DNA of 64,000 nucleotides from Cyanomargarita calcarea GSE-NOS-MK-12-04C (GCA_019359595.1 JAHHGZ010000005.1:62001-126000); one strand, 5' to 3'. Positions 44,827 to 54,872 are shown, counted from the stretch's first letter. Numbers and translations are program-made. Notes: generated by a model from the letters alone, not told the origin.

Positions 44827-47037
44827 TTAGCCCACTAACTCAATCCCCCGCTTCACTAAAGCCTCCGCAGTCAATCCATTAAAGGCCATCAACTCCCCGG
44901 CACTAGCTGTAGTTTCCCCACGCTTCCAAGCGAAAGTATCCCGCTGAGAATTGCTCCTCAACATAATTGGTTCCAGCATCGCAGGGGCACCACCAGTAAC
45001 ACCAATTAGCGCATCACCACCAAACATTTCTGCAAATTTACCATCACTCAAGAAATCACCATCAGCTTCAGAACAAGTATCCCAAGCCACATCACTAGAA
45101 CGGTACAAACGACGGGGATTAATAACAGAAACTATCCGCGTACCAATTCCTTCTTGTTGTAGTAATTTGGCTGCTTCGTAGACGGGAATTAGCGTCATGT
45201 CACCAATAACGGCAAACACAACTTTCTTCTCTCCAGGAGTTTCTTGTAATACTATCGCACCATCTTCCAACCCTTGACGATTTTGCTCAAATGTGGTTCT
45301 AATTGCTAATGGTGATTTACTCGCAGTGATGACAATCCCCTTATTCTTTGTTTTCAATGCCCAGTCATAACAAACTTGAATACTGTTAGCATCAAGGGGG
45401 AATAATGGGAAGATATTACCATTCCGCATCATCGAAGCAAAGTAAGCTTCAATTTCTGGACGTTGGTGAGTCCAACCGTTGCGCCCTTGTTCTAATGCAC
45501 CGGCTGTAAATAAAGTTATAGTTGAAGGAGTTTGACGGCGCAATTCTGCCATTGCTTGGGTAACTGTTTGCCAAATTGGTAAACCGTTGATGGCAAAAGA
45601 TTCATAGGAACACCACAGAGTTCTGGCACCCATTAAAGCTAAACCAACTGCTAAACCCGCACAAGCATCTTCACTCAAAGGTTCGTAAACTTTTCCTCCT
45701 GGTGCTTGGTTGTATAAGTCGTCTTTTACTGGGTGGTTTATTTTTAACGCTTGGTTAATATTCGCAATTCCTGATGCTTCGTTGCCGTCTGCGTTGGTGA
45801 CGATAAAATTCTTATCTTTTTGTCCAACTATTCCTACTAATCTTCCCATTGCTGTAGTAGAAACTTTTGCGTCACCACCAACTGCATATTCTTCTAATCC
45901 TAATTCTCCTAATTCTGGTAACGCTAATTCAAATTCTGTGACAACTGTTTTCGATGCACGACCACCACCAGCATTTTCAGCATTTGTCCGCACTAATTCC
46001 CAAGCTTCTGCTGATAATGCCCGTCCTTGCAATGCGCTGATGATATGGGGTGCATCTAGGGTATCTTTGGGGTATAAATTGTGAGATTTTGCACCCCGTG
46101 CGTGTACACCCGCACCTTTAAGTTGTTTAATAATGAATACAGTCAGCTTCCCAGCCATTGCAGATTTAGCAGCTTTATCAACTCCTGTTAACACAGAACT
46201 CGTAAATTCCATTCGCTGTTGCATGGAAAAAACGGTGCTATCAACATAATCACCTGGTTGATTTTGGTCGTCAAAGTCTTTGGCATTGACTAAGATAACC
46301 TCCTCAAAACCGTTACCTTGCCAATAAGCTATCATCTCTGCGTTGGTTTTCGTGGACACCATACTGTGATGTTCTTGGCTGAAACCGTTCCACACCAAGA
46401 TTGGTAAAAAGTTGGTCACTTCCGGGTACGCGGTGTGGAAATGTGCCATACTGCTCATCGGGTAAGGTTCGCCGATCCCACCGTCACCGATAGTGAAGGG
46501 GAAAAGCTTGTCACGGTGCAGTAAGGCTGCTGACATGGCGAAGTGTTGCCCTTGTCCTAGGGGACCTGCTGGTGCGAGAATACCGGGTATGAAGCCGGAA
46601 AGATGTCCCAATAATCCATGCTTTTCGCGGAAGCGATCGCGCAGTTGTTGGACGGTAAATATTCCCATGTCCTCTAGGGAGCGATCCAAAAACATGGCAC
46701 TATAAAAGCCAGGAGCGTGATGTCCCACTTCGGTCATGATATTCTTGTAACCCAGCATGACCAAAGATGCATAAGCTTCCACTTGGCTGGCAAATCCACC
46801 GGGGTGTCCAGATGCTTTACTTGCAGTTACTTGTAATGTTAAATAGCGCAGAGCATCGGCATAAAGTAAAGTTTGGTAAACTGCTGCGCTGTCTTTCGGG
46901 TTTACAGCAGTACTACCGGATGGTATTGCACTTTGTCTGCCATACTTTTCAAATTCTGGCAATCCTTCACCAAAATATTGAATGCCTTCGCAAAAATTGG
47001 GAGTCGCTGAGGTTGCCTTTGGGCTGATTGCTGTCAT
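44827..47037 (-). CDS. Transketolase-superfamily thiamine-diphosphate enzyme, non-canonical
   Basis: The 736-residue protein has a transketolase-like plan: a SGHPGG segment near residue 77, a GPLGQGQHFA loop, a thiamine-diphosphate motif GDGGIGEPYP...WNGF, and the pyrimidine-binding and C-terminal domains (TLWCSYESFAINGLP; GWTHQRPEIEAYFAS). It differs from standard transketolase (no typical HGS or ETTTGPLGQG forms) and from phosphoketolase. The true substrate is unclear; a sugar-phosphate ketol or acyl transfer is likely. It is a single gene between repeats and P450 genes. Confidence 0.8.
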   Translation of the reverse strand: MTAISPKATSATPNFCEGIQYFGEGLPEFEKYGRQSAIPSGSTAVNPKDSAAVYQTLLYADALRYLTLQVTASKASGHPGGFASQVEAYASLVMLGYKNIMTEVGHHAPGFYSAMFLDRSLEDMGIFTVQQLRDRFREKHGLLGHLSGFIPGILAPAGPLGQGQHFAMSAALLHRDKLFPFTIGDGGIGEPYPMSSMAHFHTAYPEVTNFLPILVWNGFSQEHHSMVSTKTNAEMIAYWQGNGFEEVILVNAKDFDDQNQPGDYVDSTVFSMQQRMEFTSSVLTGVDKAAKSAMAGKLTVFIIKQLKGAGVHARGAKSHNLYPKDTLDAPHIISALQGRALSAEAWELVRTNAENAGGGRASKTVVTEFELALPELGELGLEEYAVGGDAKVSTTAMGRLVGIVGQKDKNFIVTNADGNEASGIANINQALKINHPVKDDLYNQAPGGKVYEPLSEDACAGLAVGLALMGARTLWCSYESFAINGLPIWQTVTQAMAELRRQTPSTITLFTAGALEQGRNGWTHQRPEIEAYFASMMRNGNIFPLFPLDANSIQVCYDWALKTKNKGIVITASKSPLAIRTTFEQNRQGLEDGAIVLQETPGEKKVVFAVIGDMTLIPVYEAAKLLQQEGIGTRIVSVINPRRLYRSSDVAWDTCSEADGDFLSDGKFAEMFGGDALIGVTGGAPAMLEPIMLRSNSQRDTFAWKRGETTASAGELMAFNGLTAEALVKRGIELVG

Positions 47038-47223
47038 GCTGTGTACCTTAAAAATTATGACGAGAAGCTGTAAATGTACATCTAATTTAAAAGAATTTTA
47101 CATCTTTGTTGGTTGTCAAAGTTTAATGCGTTCTTTTAATGTCAAGCATAATTAGCACAAATTTTCAGTTAATTGTTCTAAAGTAGTGATGAAGGGAATA
47201 AAAATTTAAGGGTTTAAAATCCT

Positions 47224-48606
47224 ATGCAACTACCAAATGGTCCGCAAACCCCACGAGTTTTGCAGATGCTACAATGGATAGCCAGCCCCCTGTCATATAT
47301 GGAAGCTTGCTATAAGCGCTATGGAGATATCTTCACTCTGCGGATAGACAAGACCCGGAGGGTGTTTGTCAGTAACCCGAATGCGCTACAGCAGATTTTG
47401 ACAAGCGATACCAAGGAATTTGAAGCACCGGGTGAATTGAACCAGCTTTTTGCCGGTTTGCTTGGAAAGCGTTCTGTAATCACTACAACAAGCAGATCGG
47501 AACACCAGCGTCAACGGCAGTTGTTAATGCCTCCCTTTCATGGTGACAGGATGCGAAGCTATGGTCAAGTGATTAACAATGTCACTGAGGAAATTATCAG
47601 CCAGTGGGAGTGCGGCAAAACTTTCTGCGTCCGGTCTGCTACGCAAGCAATTACCATGCGGGTGATTATGCAAGCCGTGTTTGGTTTATATGAAAGTCCC
47701 CGTGCCCAAAAGATAGAACAACTTTTACGTGAAGTCCTGGAAGAGTCGAGTACCCCCCTCAGCGTTGCCTTTCTTTATTTACCATTTTTACAAAAGGATT
47801 TTGGTCCTAGCAGTCCGTGGGGAAAGCGAATGCGTCGTCAGCAGCGAGTTGACCAACTCATCTACGAGGAAATTCGAGAACGTCGAGAACAATTGGATGC
47901 ATCACGCACAGATATTCTCAGTTTACTCATGGAAGCTCGCGATGAAGCGGGCCAACCAATGACCGATGAGGAATTACATGATGAATTGATGACTTTGTTG
48001 GTCGCAGGTCACGAAACTACAGCTACCGCCTTAGCTTGGGCATTATACTGGATTCACAAACTGCCGTCTGTGCGCGAAAAGCTGTTGCAAGAAATCCATA
48101 GCTTGGGGGATAACTTAGACTCCAGCAGCATTTTTAAATTACCTTATCTCAATGCTGTTTATTGCGAGACTTTACGGATTTACCCTGTTGGAATGCTCAC
48201 CTTCAGCAGAAAAGTGAAAACACCTTTATCGTTGATGGGTTACCAATTGGAACCGGGTACAGAGGTTATTGGTTCTATTTATCTCACCCACCAACGTGAA
48301 GATTTATACCCCGAACCCAAGAAATTTAAACCAGAACGCTTTTTAGAACGGCAATTTTCTCCCTACGAGTATTTGCCCTTTGGTGGTGGTGCAAGACGCT
48401 GCATTGGTATGGCATTTGCTCAGTTTGAAATGAAAGTAGCACTTGTGAAAATCCTCTCACAATGCGAACTGGCACTAGTTGATAATAATGCTGATGTGAA
48501 ACCTAAGCGTCGTGGTTTGGTGACAGGCCAAGATCGGCCCATCGAAATGTTAGTGAAAAATCTCCGTCCAATTAAATCTCGACAGTTGGATATTGTTAAT
48601 ACTTAG
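47224..48606 (+). CDS. Cytochrome P450, CYP110-like
   Basis: The 460-residue P450 has the heme-binding FGGGARRCIG (Cys near residue 399), the I-helix oxygen-activation motif AGHETTA and the K-helix ETLR. The N-terminal PNGPQTPRVLQMLQWIASPL style and the RQLLMPPFHGDRMRSYG segment are typical of cyanobacterial CYP110, enzymes that oxidise fatty acids or terpenoids. There is no membrane anchor. A paralogue lies 238 bp downstream in the same direction. No terpene synthase or dedicated redox partner is adjacent. Confidence 0.93.
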   Translation: MQLPNGPQTPRVLQMLQWIASPLSYMEACYKRYGDIFTLRIDKTRRVFVSNPNALQQILTSDTKEFEAPGELNQLFAGLLGKRSVITTTSRSEHQRQRQLLMPPFHGDRMRSYGQVINNVTEEIISQWECGKTFCVRSATQAITMRVIMQAVFGLYESPRAQKIEQLLREVLEESSTPLSVAFLYLPFLQKDFGPSSPWGKRMRRQQRVDQLIYEEIRERREQLDASRTDILSLLMEARDEAGQPMTDEELHDELMTLLVAGHETTATALAWALYWIHKLPSVREKLLQEIHSLGDNLDSSSIFKLPYLNAVYCETLRIYPVGMLTFSRKVKTPLSLMGYQLEPGTEVIGSIYLTHQREDLYPEPKKFKPERFLERQFSPYEYLPFGGGARRCIGMAFAQFEMKVALVKILSQCELALVDNNADVKPKRRGLVTGQDRPIEMLVKNLRPIKSRQLDIVNT

Positions 48607-48843
48607 AAAAAAGGCACTAACACAACAAGGTAAAAGTAAAAAGAAAGAACACCTATGTTGTAAGCTTTTTACCTATTTCAGATGGTAGCTTTATTTCCGC
48701 CTACCTGTAATAAGTACGCAAAGCAAAAAGTAAAAAGTAAATTCATATAAATAAATTGACTTGCTCTTAAGCCTTTTTATTTCTTCTTTCTTTTACTTTT
48801 TACTTTTGCCTTATTTGGTAATTTCCTCTGCATTGTCTGGATT

Positions 48844-50184
48844 ATGAAATTAGAGAAACAAACCCCAGCTTTACTCCAAACACTGCAATTAATCGCTAAT
48901 CCCACGCAATTTTTCGACAGTTGTGCCGCTAAATATGGCGATACATTTACAATGCGGGTACTCGGTTTCAACTCGCCACCTGTAGTCTTTTTTAGCCATC
49001 CAGAAGCGATAAGTGATTGCTTTGTTGTACCGGCAATTGAGTTAGATTTTCAGAAAGCAACTCAGGTGTTTAAACCTTTGTTTGGTGAGAGGTCTATTGT
49101 ACTGCAAGAAGGAAAATTACACAACAGACAGAGACAATTATTAATGCCGCCTTTTCATGGCGATCGCATGAAATCTTACGGTGAAAATATTTGTCAAATT
49201 ACTCAAGAAATTACCCAAAATTGGCAAGTTGATAGTGTAATTTCTATTTCTCAGGTAATGCCAGATATCACTTTACAAATTATCTTGCAAGTGGTATTTG
49301 GAATTAATCCCGGTACGCGCTACGAGAAATTGAAAAAACAGCTAACTTCATTATTAGAAGATATTACCAAACCTTGGTACTCTAGTTTATTTTTCTTTCC
49401 CCCACTGCAAAAAGATTTTGGCGCATGGAGTCCTTGGGGAAATTATCTCAAAAGGCGAGAAGAAATTGATAAACTAATATATGCAGAAATTTCCGAACGT
49501 CGTTTAGAAAAGGATGATTTGCGGACAGATATATTGAGTTTATTGATGTCAGCCCGTGACGATAACGGACAGCAGATGACAGATAAAGAATTACGTGATC
49601 AATTAGTTTCACTGTTACTTTTGGGCTATGAAACTACTGCTGGTGTTTTGGCGTGGTTATTTTATTTAATTCACTCCCACTCAACAGTGAAAGAAAAACT
49701 TAGAGAAGAATTAGATAGTTTAGGCGAGTGTGCAAATCCGGAATCAATAGTACAATTACCTTACCTCACCGCAGTTTGTCAAGAAACACTGAGAATTCAC
49801 CCGATCGCCTTAATTTGTACGCCGCGAATGGTGAAAGATAAAGTGGAAATTGCTGGCGATAAATATACATCTGGAACAATTTTAGTTCCCTCCATATATT
49901 TAGCACATCGTCGCGCCGAAACATATTCAGAACCAGACAAATTTCAACCAGAAAGATTCCTCAACCAAAAATATACAGCTTATGAATATCTACCCTTCGG
50001 TGGAGGTTATCGCGGCTGTATTGGTTCAGCCTTCTCCATGTATGAAATGAAGTTGGTATTAGCTACAATACTATCGGATTTTAAATTAGAATTAGTAGGC
50101 GATCGCCCAGTCAAACCAGTCCGGCGTGGTATTACTATTGTCCCATCTGGCGGTGTGCCGATGAAGGTAAAAGTTAGGAGTTAG
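48844..50184 (+). CDS. Cytochrome P450, CYP110-like paralogue
   Basis: The 446-residue P450 shares LLMPPFHGDRMKSYG, QKDFGAWSPWG and RTDILSLLMSARD with its upstream neighbour. Its heme motif is FGGGYRGCIG, and the I-helix motif is LGYETTAG, where the usual His/Asp before ETT is Tyr, a difference from the first P450 that may alter chemistry. The last residues (K-V-K-V-R-S) are encoded in a heptamer-like gttagga tract, so the natural end may have been reshaped. It arose by tandem duplication and divergence. Confidence 0.92.
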   Translation: MKLEKQTPALLQTLQLIANPTQFFDSCAAKYGDTFTMRVLGFNSPPVVFFSHPEAISDCFVVPAIELDFQKATQVFKPLFGERSIVLQEGKLHNRQRQLLMPPFHGDRMKSYGENICQITQEITQNWQVDSVISISQVMPDITLQIILQVVFGINPGTRYEKLKKQLTSLLEDITKPWYSSLFFFPPLQKDFGAWSPWGNYLKRREEIDKLIYAEISERRLEKDDLRTDILSLLMSARDDNGQQMTDKELRDQLVSLLLLGYETTAGVLAWLFYLIHSHSTVKEKLREELDSLGECANPESIVQLPYLTAVCQETLRIHPIALICTPRMVKDKVEIAGDKYTSGTILVPSIYLAHRRAETYSEPDKFQPERFLNQKYTAYEYLPFGGGYRGCIGSAFSMYEMKLVLATILSDFKLELVGDRPVKPVRRGITIVPSGGVPMKVKVRS

Positions 50185-50258
50185 AAGTTGAGAGTTAGGA
50201 GTACGGCTGTTAAGGTGACTCAATTTGTAAGTAGGTAGGCGTAATTAAATATAAGATG

Positions 50259-50324
50259 GGCGGGCTAGAGGGCTTACCCCACAAGAGTTTTATGTATCTT
50301 GTGGGGTAAGCTCTCTAGCCCGCC
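50259..50324. terminator. Long hairpin downstream of the second P450
   Basis: A 27-bp stem with a single mismatch (ggcgggctagagggcttacc and on) around a 12-nt loop lies 75 bp after the P450 stop. It is preceded by a 24-nt sequence (50237-50260) nearly identical to 17774-17797 beside the gcvP-side element. Confidence 0.65.
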
Positions 50325-50579
50325 TTATCAACAAAATTTTATTTTAGGTTTATTTATGACCACCTACTTAGTGCAAAATACTTAATCTTAACTCTTCCGT
50401 TTCGGTAGAAGCGAAGGAAAAACCATTTCACAGTTTACACCTTAAGAGCTGTACTCCAACTCCTAACTCTTAATTCCTAACTCCTAACTACTCCCTGTTA
50501 CATATTTCCTAATACAGATACGCTTTTAGTGCCCAGCGTTTAGATTAACTTATATTAAACGCTGGAAAATAACAGAATT

Positions 50580-51320
50580 ATGCCAGATGAGCCAAGATTG
50601 GAAGAACAGGCACTTAGCAAAGCTGTAGAAATTGGTTTATCTAGCCAATTAGACGAAGCAGAAAAAATAAACGTAGATATTAATACAGATTTGTTTAAAA
50701 TAGTTCAAGGACAAGTGGATGGGGTTTCTGTTACTGGTGAAGGGCTAGTAATGCAGAAAGACATCCGCGTTCAAGAATTAGAGTTACAAACAGATAAAGT
50801 TGATATTAATCCATTAAGCGCGCTTTTTGGCGAAATAAAGCTTAATAGTGCTGTAAATGCTGCGGCTCGAATTGTACTCAAAGAAGCCGATATTAACCGG
50901 GCTTTATCCTCAGAGTATGTCCTCCGTAAGATGCCAAAGTTTGACTTAAATGTTGATGGAGAAATAGTTAGCTTTGAGCCGCAACAAATAGAGATGTTTT
51001 TGCCCGGTGACGGTCTGGTTAAATGTAATGGAACGGTTCTGCTACATGAAATGGGCAATATTCGTCAGGTAAGCTTTACAGCATTAATTCGCCCGCGCAC
51101 TCAACATCATCCTACAATGTTACAGGGTTTCGTCTGCACTGATGGTGATGGTTTTTCCCTAGACTTGGTTGCAGCATTCATGAAGAAAATAAAAGAGCTA
51201 TTGCACTCACCGTATTTTGAATTGGAAGATATGGCATTACGTGTCAGAGAAATGCAGGTAGGAGAGGGAGAGTTAACACTTTTGGCAGATGCTCATGTGA
51301 GGCAAATACCCTCTGTATAA
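50580..51320 (+). CDS. DUF2993 (LmeA-like) domain protein
   Basis: The 246-residue protein starts MPDEPRLEEQALSKAVEIGL and continues with the DUF2993 pattern: VDINTDLFKIVQGQVDGVSVTGEGL, ELQTDKVDINPLSALFGEIKL, ITEADINRAL-like (VLKEADINRALSSEYV). The family forms a lipid-binding barrel (LmeA of mycobacteria) and is common in cyanobacteria. It lacks a signal peptide. Function here is unknown. Confidence 0.85.
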   Translation: MPDEPRLEEQALSKAVEIGLSSQLDEAEKINVDINTDLFKIVQGQVDGVSVTGEGLVMQKDIRVQELELQTDKVDINPLSALFGEIKLNSAVNAAARIVLKEADINRALSSEYVLRKMPKFDLNVDGEIVSFEPQQIEMFLPGDGLVKCNGTVLLHEMGNIRQVSFTALIRPRTQHHPTMLQGFVCTDGDGFSLDLVAAFMKKIKELLHSPYFELEDMALRVREMQVGEGELTLLADAHVRQIPSV

Positions 51321-51344
51321 TTAACTTTCAATTCGGGTATACCT

Positions 51345-51376
51345 AGATTCCCAACTTCTTTGAAAGTTGGGAATCT
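51345..51376 (+). terminator. Palindrome agattcccaactt after the DUF2993 gene
   Basis: A stem of 13 or more bp (agattcccaactt with its complement aagttgggaatct) starts 24 bp after the stop. It is a member of the dispersed palindrome family also at 7013, 26664 and 62563. Confidence 0.55.
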
Positions 51377-51619
51377 GATTTTTCCTAAGAAATGAGTAAA
51401 ATCGAACACGCCAGACGTGCTATGTTTGAAGTTAATTAAAAATAAATTTCCGATGGGTGCTTACATCTATATTTCAGTAAATTTATGTAGTATTTGAATT
51501 ATTAGCATTTATAATAAAAAAATCTTTACCAAAAGGTAAATTTTTATAACTGCCGATTGATGCAAAGCTTCGCAATATTTTTTAATATCAAAATTAGCAG
51601 TATTTACGAAATTTAAATT

Positions 51620-53311
51620 ATGAAAACGTATGATGTTGTCATTATCGGCGCAGGACACAACGGATTGGTATGTGCTGGTTATTTGCTAAAAGCTGGTTAT
51701 AGCGTCCTTTTACTTGAAAAGCGTTCTGTACCGGGTGGTGCGGCAACTACAGAAGAATGTTTGCCTTTGGAAGCACCCGGCTTTAAATTTAATTTGTGTG
51801 CGATTGACCACGAATTTATTCACTTGGGTCCAGTCGTTCAAGAATTAGAACTGGAAAAATACGGGTTAGAATATCTGGAGTGTGACCCAGTTGTGTTTTG
51901 CCCTCATCCCGATGGTAAGTATTTTTTAGGACATAAATCTTTAGACAAGACTTGTGCGGAAATTGCCCGTTATAATGAACGCGATGCGAAAAAATACGCT
52001 GAATTTACAGACTATTGGCAGCGAGCGTTAGGTGCGATGATTCCGATGTTTAATGCACCACCAAAATCTATTATCGACATTGCCGGGAACTACGATATTA
52101 CCAAACTTAAAGATTTATTTTCTGTCATTGGTTCACCATCGAAGACACTGGATTTTGTTCGTAATATGTTAACCAGCGCTGAGGATTTGCTGAATGAGTG
52201 GTTTGATGAAGAATTTCTCAAAGCACCCTTAGCCAGACTCGCAGCCGAACTTGGTGCCCCACCTTCCCAAAAAACCCTCGCTATTGGTGCAATAATGATG
52301 GCAATGCGTCACGATCCCGGTATGGCAAGACCGAGAGGTGGTACTGGGGCATTGGTACAAGCTTTGGTGAATTTAGTTACAAGTAAAGGTGGTGTTATCC
52401 TCACAGATCAACACGTTGAGAAAGTGTTGATTGATGATGGAAAAGCTGTTGGTGTGCGAGTGGCCAATGGGAGCGAATATCGTGCTAAATATGGGGTAAT
52501 TTCTAACATTGATGCGAAGCGTTTATTCTTGCAATTGATGGATAAAAGTGATGTGGATGCTGCCGATTCCAATTTGCACGAAAGATTAGACCGTCGCATC
52601 GTCAACAACAATGAAACTATCCTCAAGGTAGATTTGGCTATAGATGAACCGTTGCGTTTTGAACACCACGAACACAAAGATGAGTATCTCATTGGTTCTA
52701 TCTTAATTGCCGATTCAATGGCTCACGTCGAACAGGCTCATAGTAAATGTACCTTAGGAGAGATTCCTGATTCTGACCCATCAATGTATGTGGTAATGCC
52801 AAGTGCCCTTGACCCGAGTTTAGCACCACCTGGAAAGCATACAGTCTGGATTGAATTTTTTGCCCCCTATCAAATTGCTGGTGCAGAAGGTACTGGTTTA
52901 AAAGGTACTGGCTGGACGGATGAATTGAAAAATCAAGTTGCAGACAAGGTAGTGAATAAGTTGGCAGATTATTCACCAAATCTGAAAAATTCAATTATTG
53001 CCCGTCGGGTAGAAAGTCCAGCAGAATTGGGTGAAAGGTTGGGTGCATATAAGGGGAATTATTACCACGTTGATATGACTTTGGATCAGATGATATTTTT
53101 CCGTCCGTTGCCTGAGTTAGCGAACTACAAAACACCAATTGAAAATTTATTTTTAACTGGTGCGGGGACTCATCCAGGTGGTTCAATTTCGGGTATGCCT
53201 GGTCGGAATTGTGCCCGGATATTTCTGCAAGCGAAACATCCGATCGCTCAGGGTTTGAAGGATGCAAGGGATTCGATTCTGTCTACTATGGAGTCGGTGT
53301 TTAAGGGTTAA
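51620..53311 (+). CDS. crtO: Beta-carotene ketolase CrtO
   Basis: The 563-residue flavoprotein opens with an FAD-binding VVIIGAGHNGLVCAGYLLKAG and matches Synechocystis CrtO through CAIDHEFI, FNAPP, GAPPSQK, RPRGGTGALVQALV and the C-terminal TGAGTHPGGSISGMPGRNCAR. It belongs to the CrtI-like ketolases, unrelated to CrtW, and makes echinenone from beta-carotene. Echinenone is the pigment of the orange carotenoid protein encoded at 26814. The gene stands alone. Confidence 0.93.
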   Translation: MKTYDVVIIGAGHNGLVCAGYLLKAGYSVLLLEKRSVPGGAATTEECLPLEAPGFKFNLCAIDHEFIHLGPVVQELELEKYGLEYLECDPVVFCPHPDGKYFLGHKSLDKTCAEIARYNERDAKKYAEFTDYWQRALGAMIPMFNAPPKSIIDIAGNYDITKLKDLFSVIGSPSKTLDFVRNMLTSAEDLLNEWFDEEFLKAPLARLAAELGAPPSQKTLAIGAIMMAMRHDPGMARPRGGTGALVQALVNLVTSKGGVILTDQHVEKVLIDDGKAVGVRVANGSEYRAKYGVISNIDAKRLFLQLMDKSDVDAADSNLHERLDRRIVNNNETILKVDLAIDEPLRFEHHEHKDEYLIGSILIADSMAHVEQAHSKCTLGEIPDSDPSMYVVMPSALDPSLAPPGKHTVWIEFFAPYQIAGAEGTGLKGTGWTDELKNQVADKVVNKLADYSPNLKNSIIARRVESPAELGERLGAYKGNYYHVDMTLDQMIFFRPLPELANYKTPIENLFLTGAGTHPGGSISGMPGRNCARIFLQAKHPIAQGLKDARDSILSTMESVFKG

Positions 53312-53605
53312 TTCGGGTTTTGTGGAATATGTAAGCCCCCCTACCCCCCAATTCTGGGGGAGAAGAAAATTCTAAAGTTGAACATACTTGGGGGATTTAA
53401 TTCTGTGTCTTTACCCAGCAAAATTAATGTCACAGATTACTAGTACTCCATTTCATTCGCTATGGTGGGTAGTGTAGTTACAATACCGGCAGGGAGGCAA
53501 GCCACATGAATTGTAACTACAAAAAACTAAAACTTTCACCAATTTTTTTGGTGCCAAAGACTACTAGTATCGGCGCAAAGTCGGTAGTAAAATATTTTGT
53601 TTGAT

Positions 53606-53986
53606 TTATGAGTTTACATTTACCTCTTTTTTGCTACTATCTTCCATAATATCCTCATAATTAGTGGCAACTTTCTCTTTTTTATCTCGATTTTTAAACT
53701 CATCTAACGATTTATAAAAAGCATCTAAACCTTCTTTCTCACTTCCACAATGGAGCATAATTATCTTTGCCCAGGAATTAGAAGTTGACACATGATATTT
53801 TTTTTGAACCCAAGGCTGAAACTCTCGATAAAAATCCATTTCTTCCTCAGTTGCCTTAACTTCTAATTCTCTTAAAGCAGTTTTAAACCCAACCAGAAAG
53901 TGAAACAAATCACTAACAGATGCACGACCTATATACATTCCTGGACGGACTTTAATTTTTGCTAAAATTTCAAACAGCTTACTCAT
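53606..53986 (-). CDS. Small protein paired with papain-fold toxin, probable immunity
   Basis: The 126-residue protein starts MSKLFEILAKIKVRPGMYIG at 53986 with an AGGA site upstream; a longer start at 54010 is possible. The RPGMYIG...DLFHFLVGFKTALREL pattern is seen in small proteins encoded beside cyanobacterial toxins. It follows the papain-fold toxin gene by 31 bp in the same direction, the expected place for its immunity or antidote. The tail is Lys/Glu-rich. The immunity role is inferred from position. Confidence 0.65.
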   Translation of the reverse strand: MSKLFEILAKIKVRPGMYIGRASVSDLFHFLVGFKTALRELEVKATEEEMDFYREFQPWVQKKYHVSTSNSWAKIIMLHCGSEKEGLDAFYKSLDEFKNRDKKEKVATNYEDIMEDSSKKEVNVNS

Positions 53987-54017
53987 TTTTTCCTCGCATC
54001 TACCTGACACTTAAATT

Positions 54018-54377
54018 TTATATTTTATCCAGATAATTAACCAAAAATTCTCCACTAGGGCAGATAAAATCGTTCAACCAATCTTCTTTAGTCAATCCTT
54101 CCACTGAGAGGTTATCGAAAACTTTTCCTCGAACTTCCACCCCGTAATGAATTCCATTAAGTGTAATTGATTCGTCGATGCCCTGATTTTCTAAACGTAT
54201 ACTAATTATATAATCCTCACCATCAGATGTTTGAATTTTAATAATTTTGCCCTCGATATCGTGTTCTTGCAACCACAGCATTACTGCTTTAGCACATTCG
54301 TCACATTTATATAGTCCAAAATTTGCTGTTATCTTCCTAACTTCCTCAGAAATCTCCTCATCAGATAAGCGATTCAC
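54018..54377 (-). CDS. Papain-fold toxin domain protein (Tox-PL-2 type)
   Basis: The 119-residue protein resembles stand-alone papain-fold toxin 2 proteins of cyanobacteria. A candidate catalytic Cys sits in YKCDECAKAVM (Cys 25 or 28), a His in NGIHYGVEV and an Asp in VFDNLS, in the order of a papain-like triad. It has no secretion or trafficking domain, so it may act inside the cell as a toxin or a protease/deamidase. It is followed by a putative immunity gene. Confidence 0.75.
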   Translation of the reverse strand: MNRLSDEEISEEVRKITANFGLYKCDECAKAVMLWLQEHDIEGKIIKIQTSDGEDYIISIRLENQGIDESITLNGIHYGVEVRGKVFDNLSVEGLTKEDWLNDFICPSGEFLVNYLDKI

Positions 54378-54482
54378 CGATATACCCCAATATAAAATTC
54401 ATCCGTTAATAATTAATGCATGGTTTGTTAATGATAAAACGGCTATTTAATCAAATGAAATAATAACCAATTTAGAGCTTTT

Positions 54483-54602
54483 CTATGATTCTCCATCTTC
54501 TACTGCACCTAGTGCTTTGAGTGTGGTAATTTCTGCGTCTGTTAAGCCTTTAACACCTGTGATATCATAACTATCAAAGAGGGTAAATTCTCTTGTGCCT
54601 AT
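54483..54602 (-). pseudogene. C-terminal remnant of a pentapeptide-type gene
   Basis: A 39-codon stretch ending in a stop reads FDSYDITGVKGLTDAEITTL followed by KALGAVEDGES. This resembles the C-terminal tail of cyanobacterial pentapeptide-repeat proteins. No start or repeats precede it. A second, more degraded copy lies at 55251-55376. Confidence 0.5.
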
Positions 54603-54635
54603 CAAAATAGTTTTGTATCACAAAAACAAATAAAA

Positions 54636-54872
54636 ATGGCTACTAAAAAGCTAACCCTTGAAATACCAGAATCGCTCCTTGAGGAATTGCATCGCTTTGC
54701 TGAGTTAACAGGTGAATCTGTAGAATCTTTGGTGCTGCAAAGTATTACCAGGAGTGTACTCCACTTTCGTGAGAAAAAATATGACCTTGATGAGTTACTG
54801 TCACAGGTAACAACGGATAATTTGCATGGTGAAATCGATAGCGGAGAACCAGTAGGTCGTGAAATCTTCTGA
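54636..54872 (+). CDS. Antitoxin of a MazEF-like pair
   Basis: The 78-residue protein starts MATKKLTLEIPESLLEELHRF, a ribbon-helix-helix-like N-terminus, and has an acidic C-terminal part that likely neutralises the toxin. Its end overlaps the toxin gene by 14 bp, giving translational coupling. Confidence 0.8.
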   Translation: MATKKLTLEIPESLLEELHRFAELTGESVESLVLQSITRSVLHFREKKYDLDELLSQVTTDNLHGEIDSGEPVGREIF

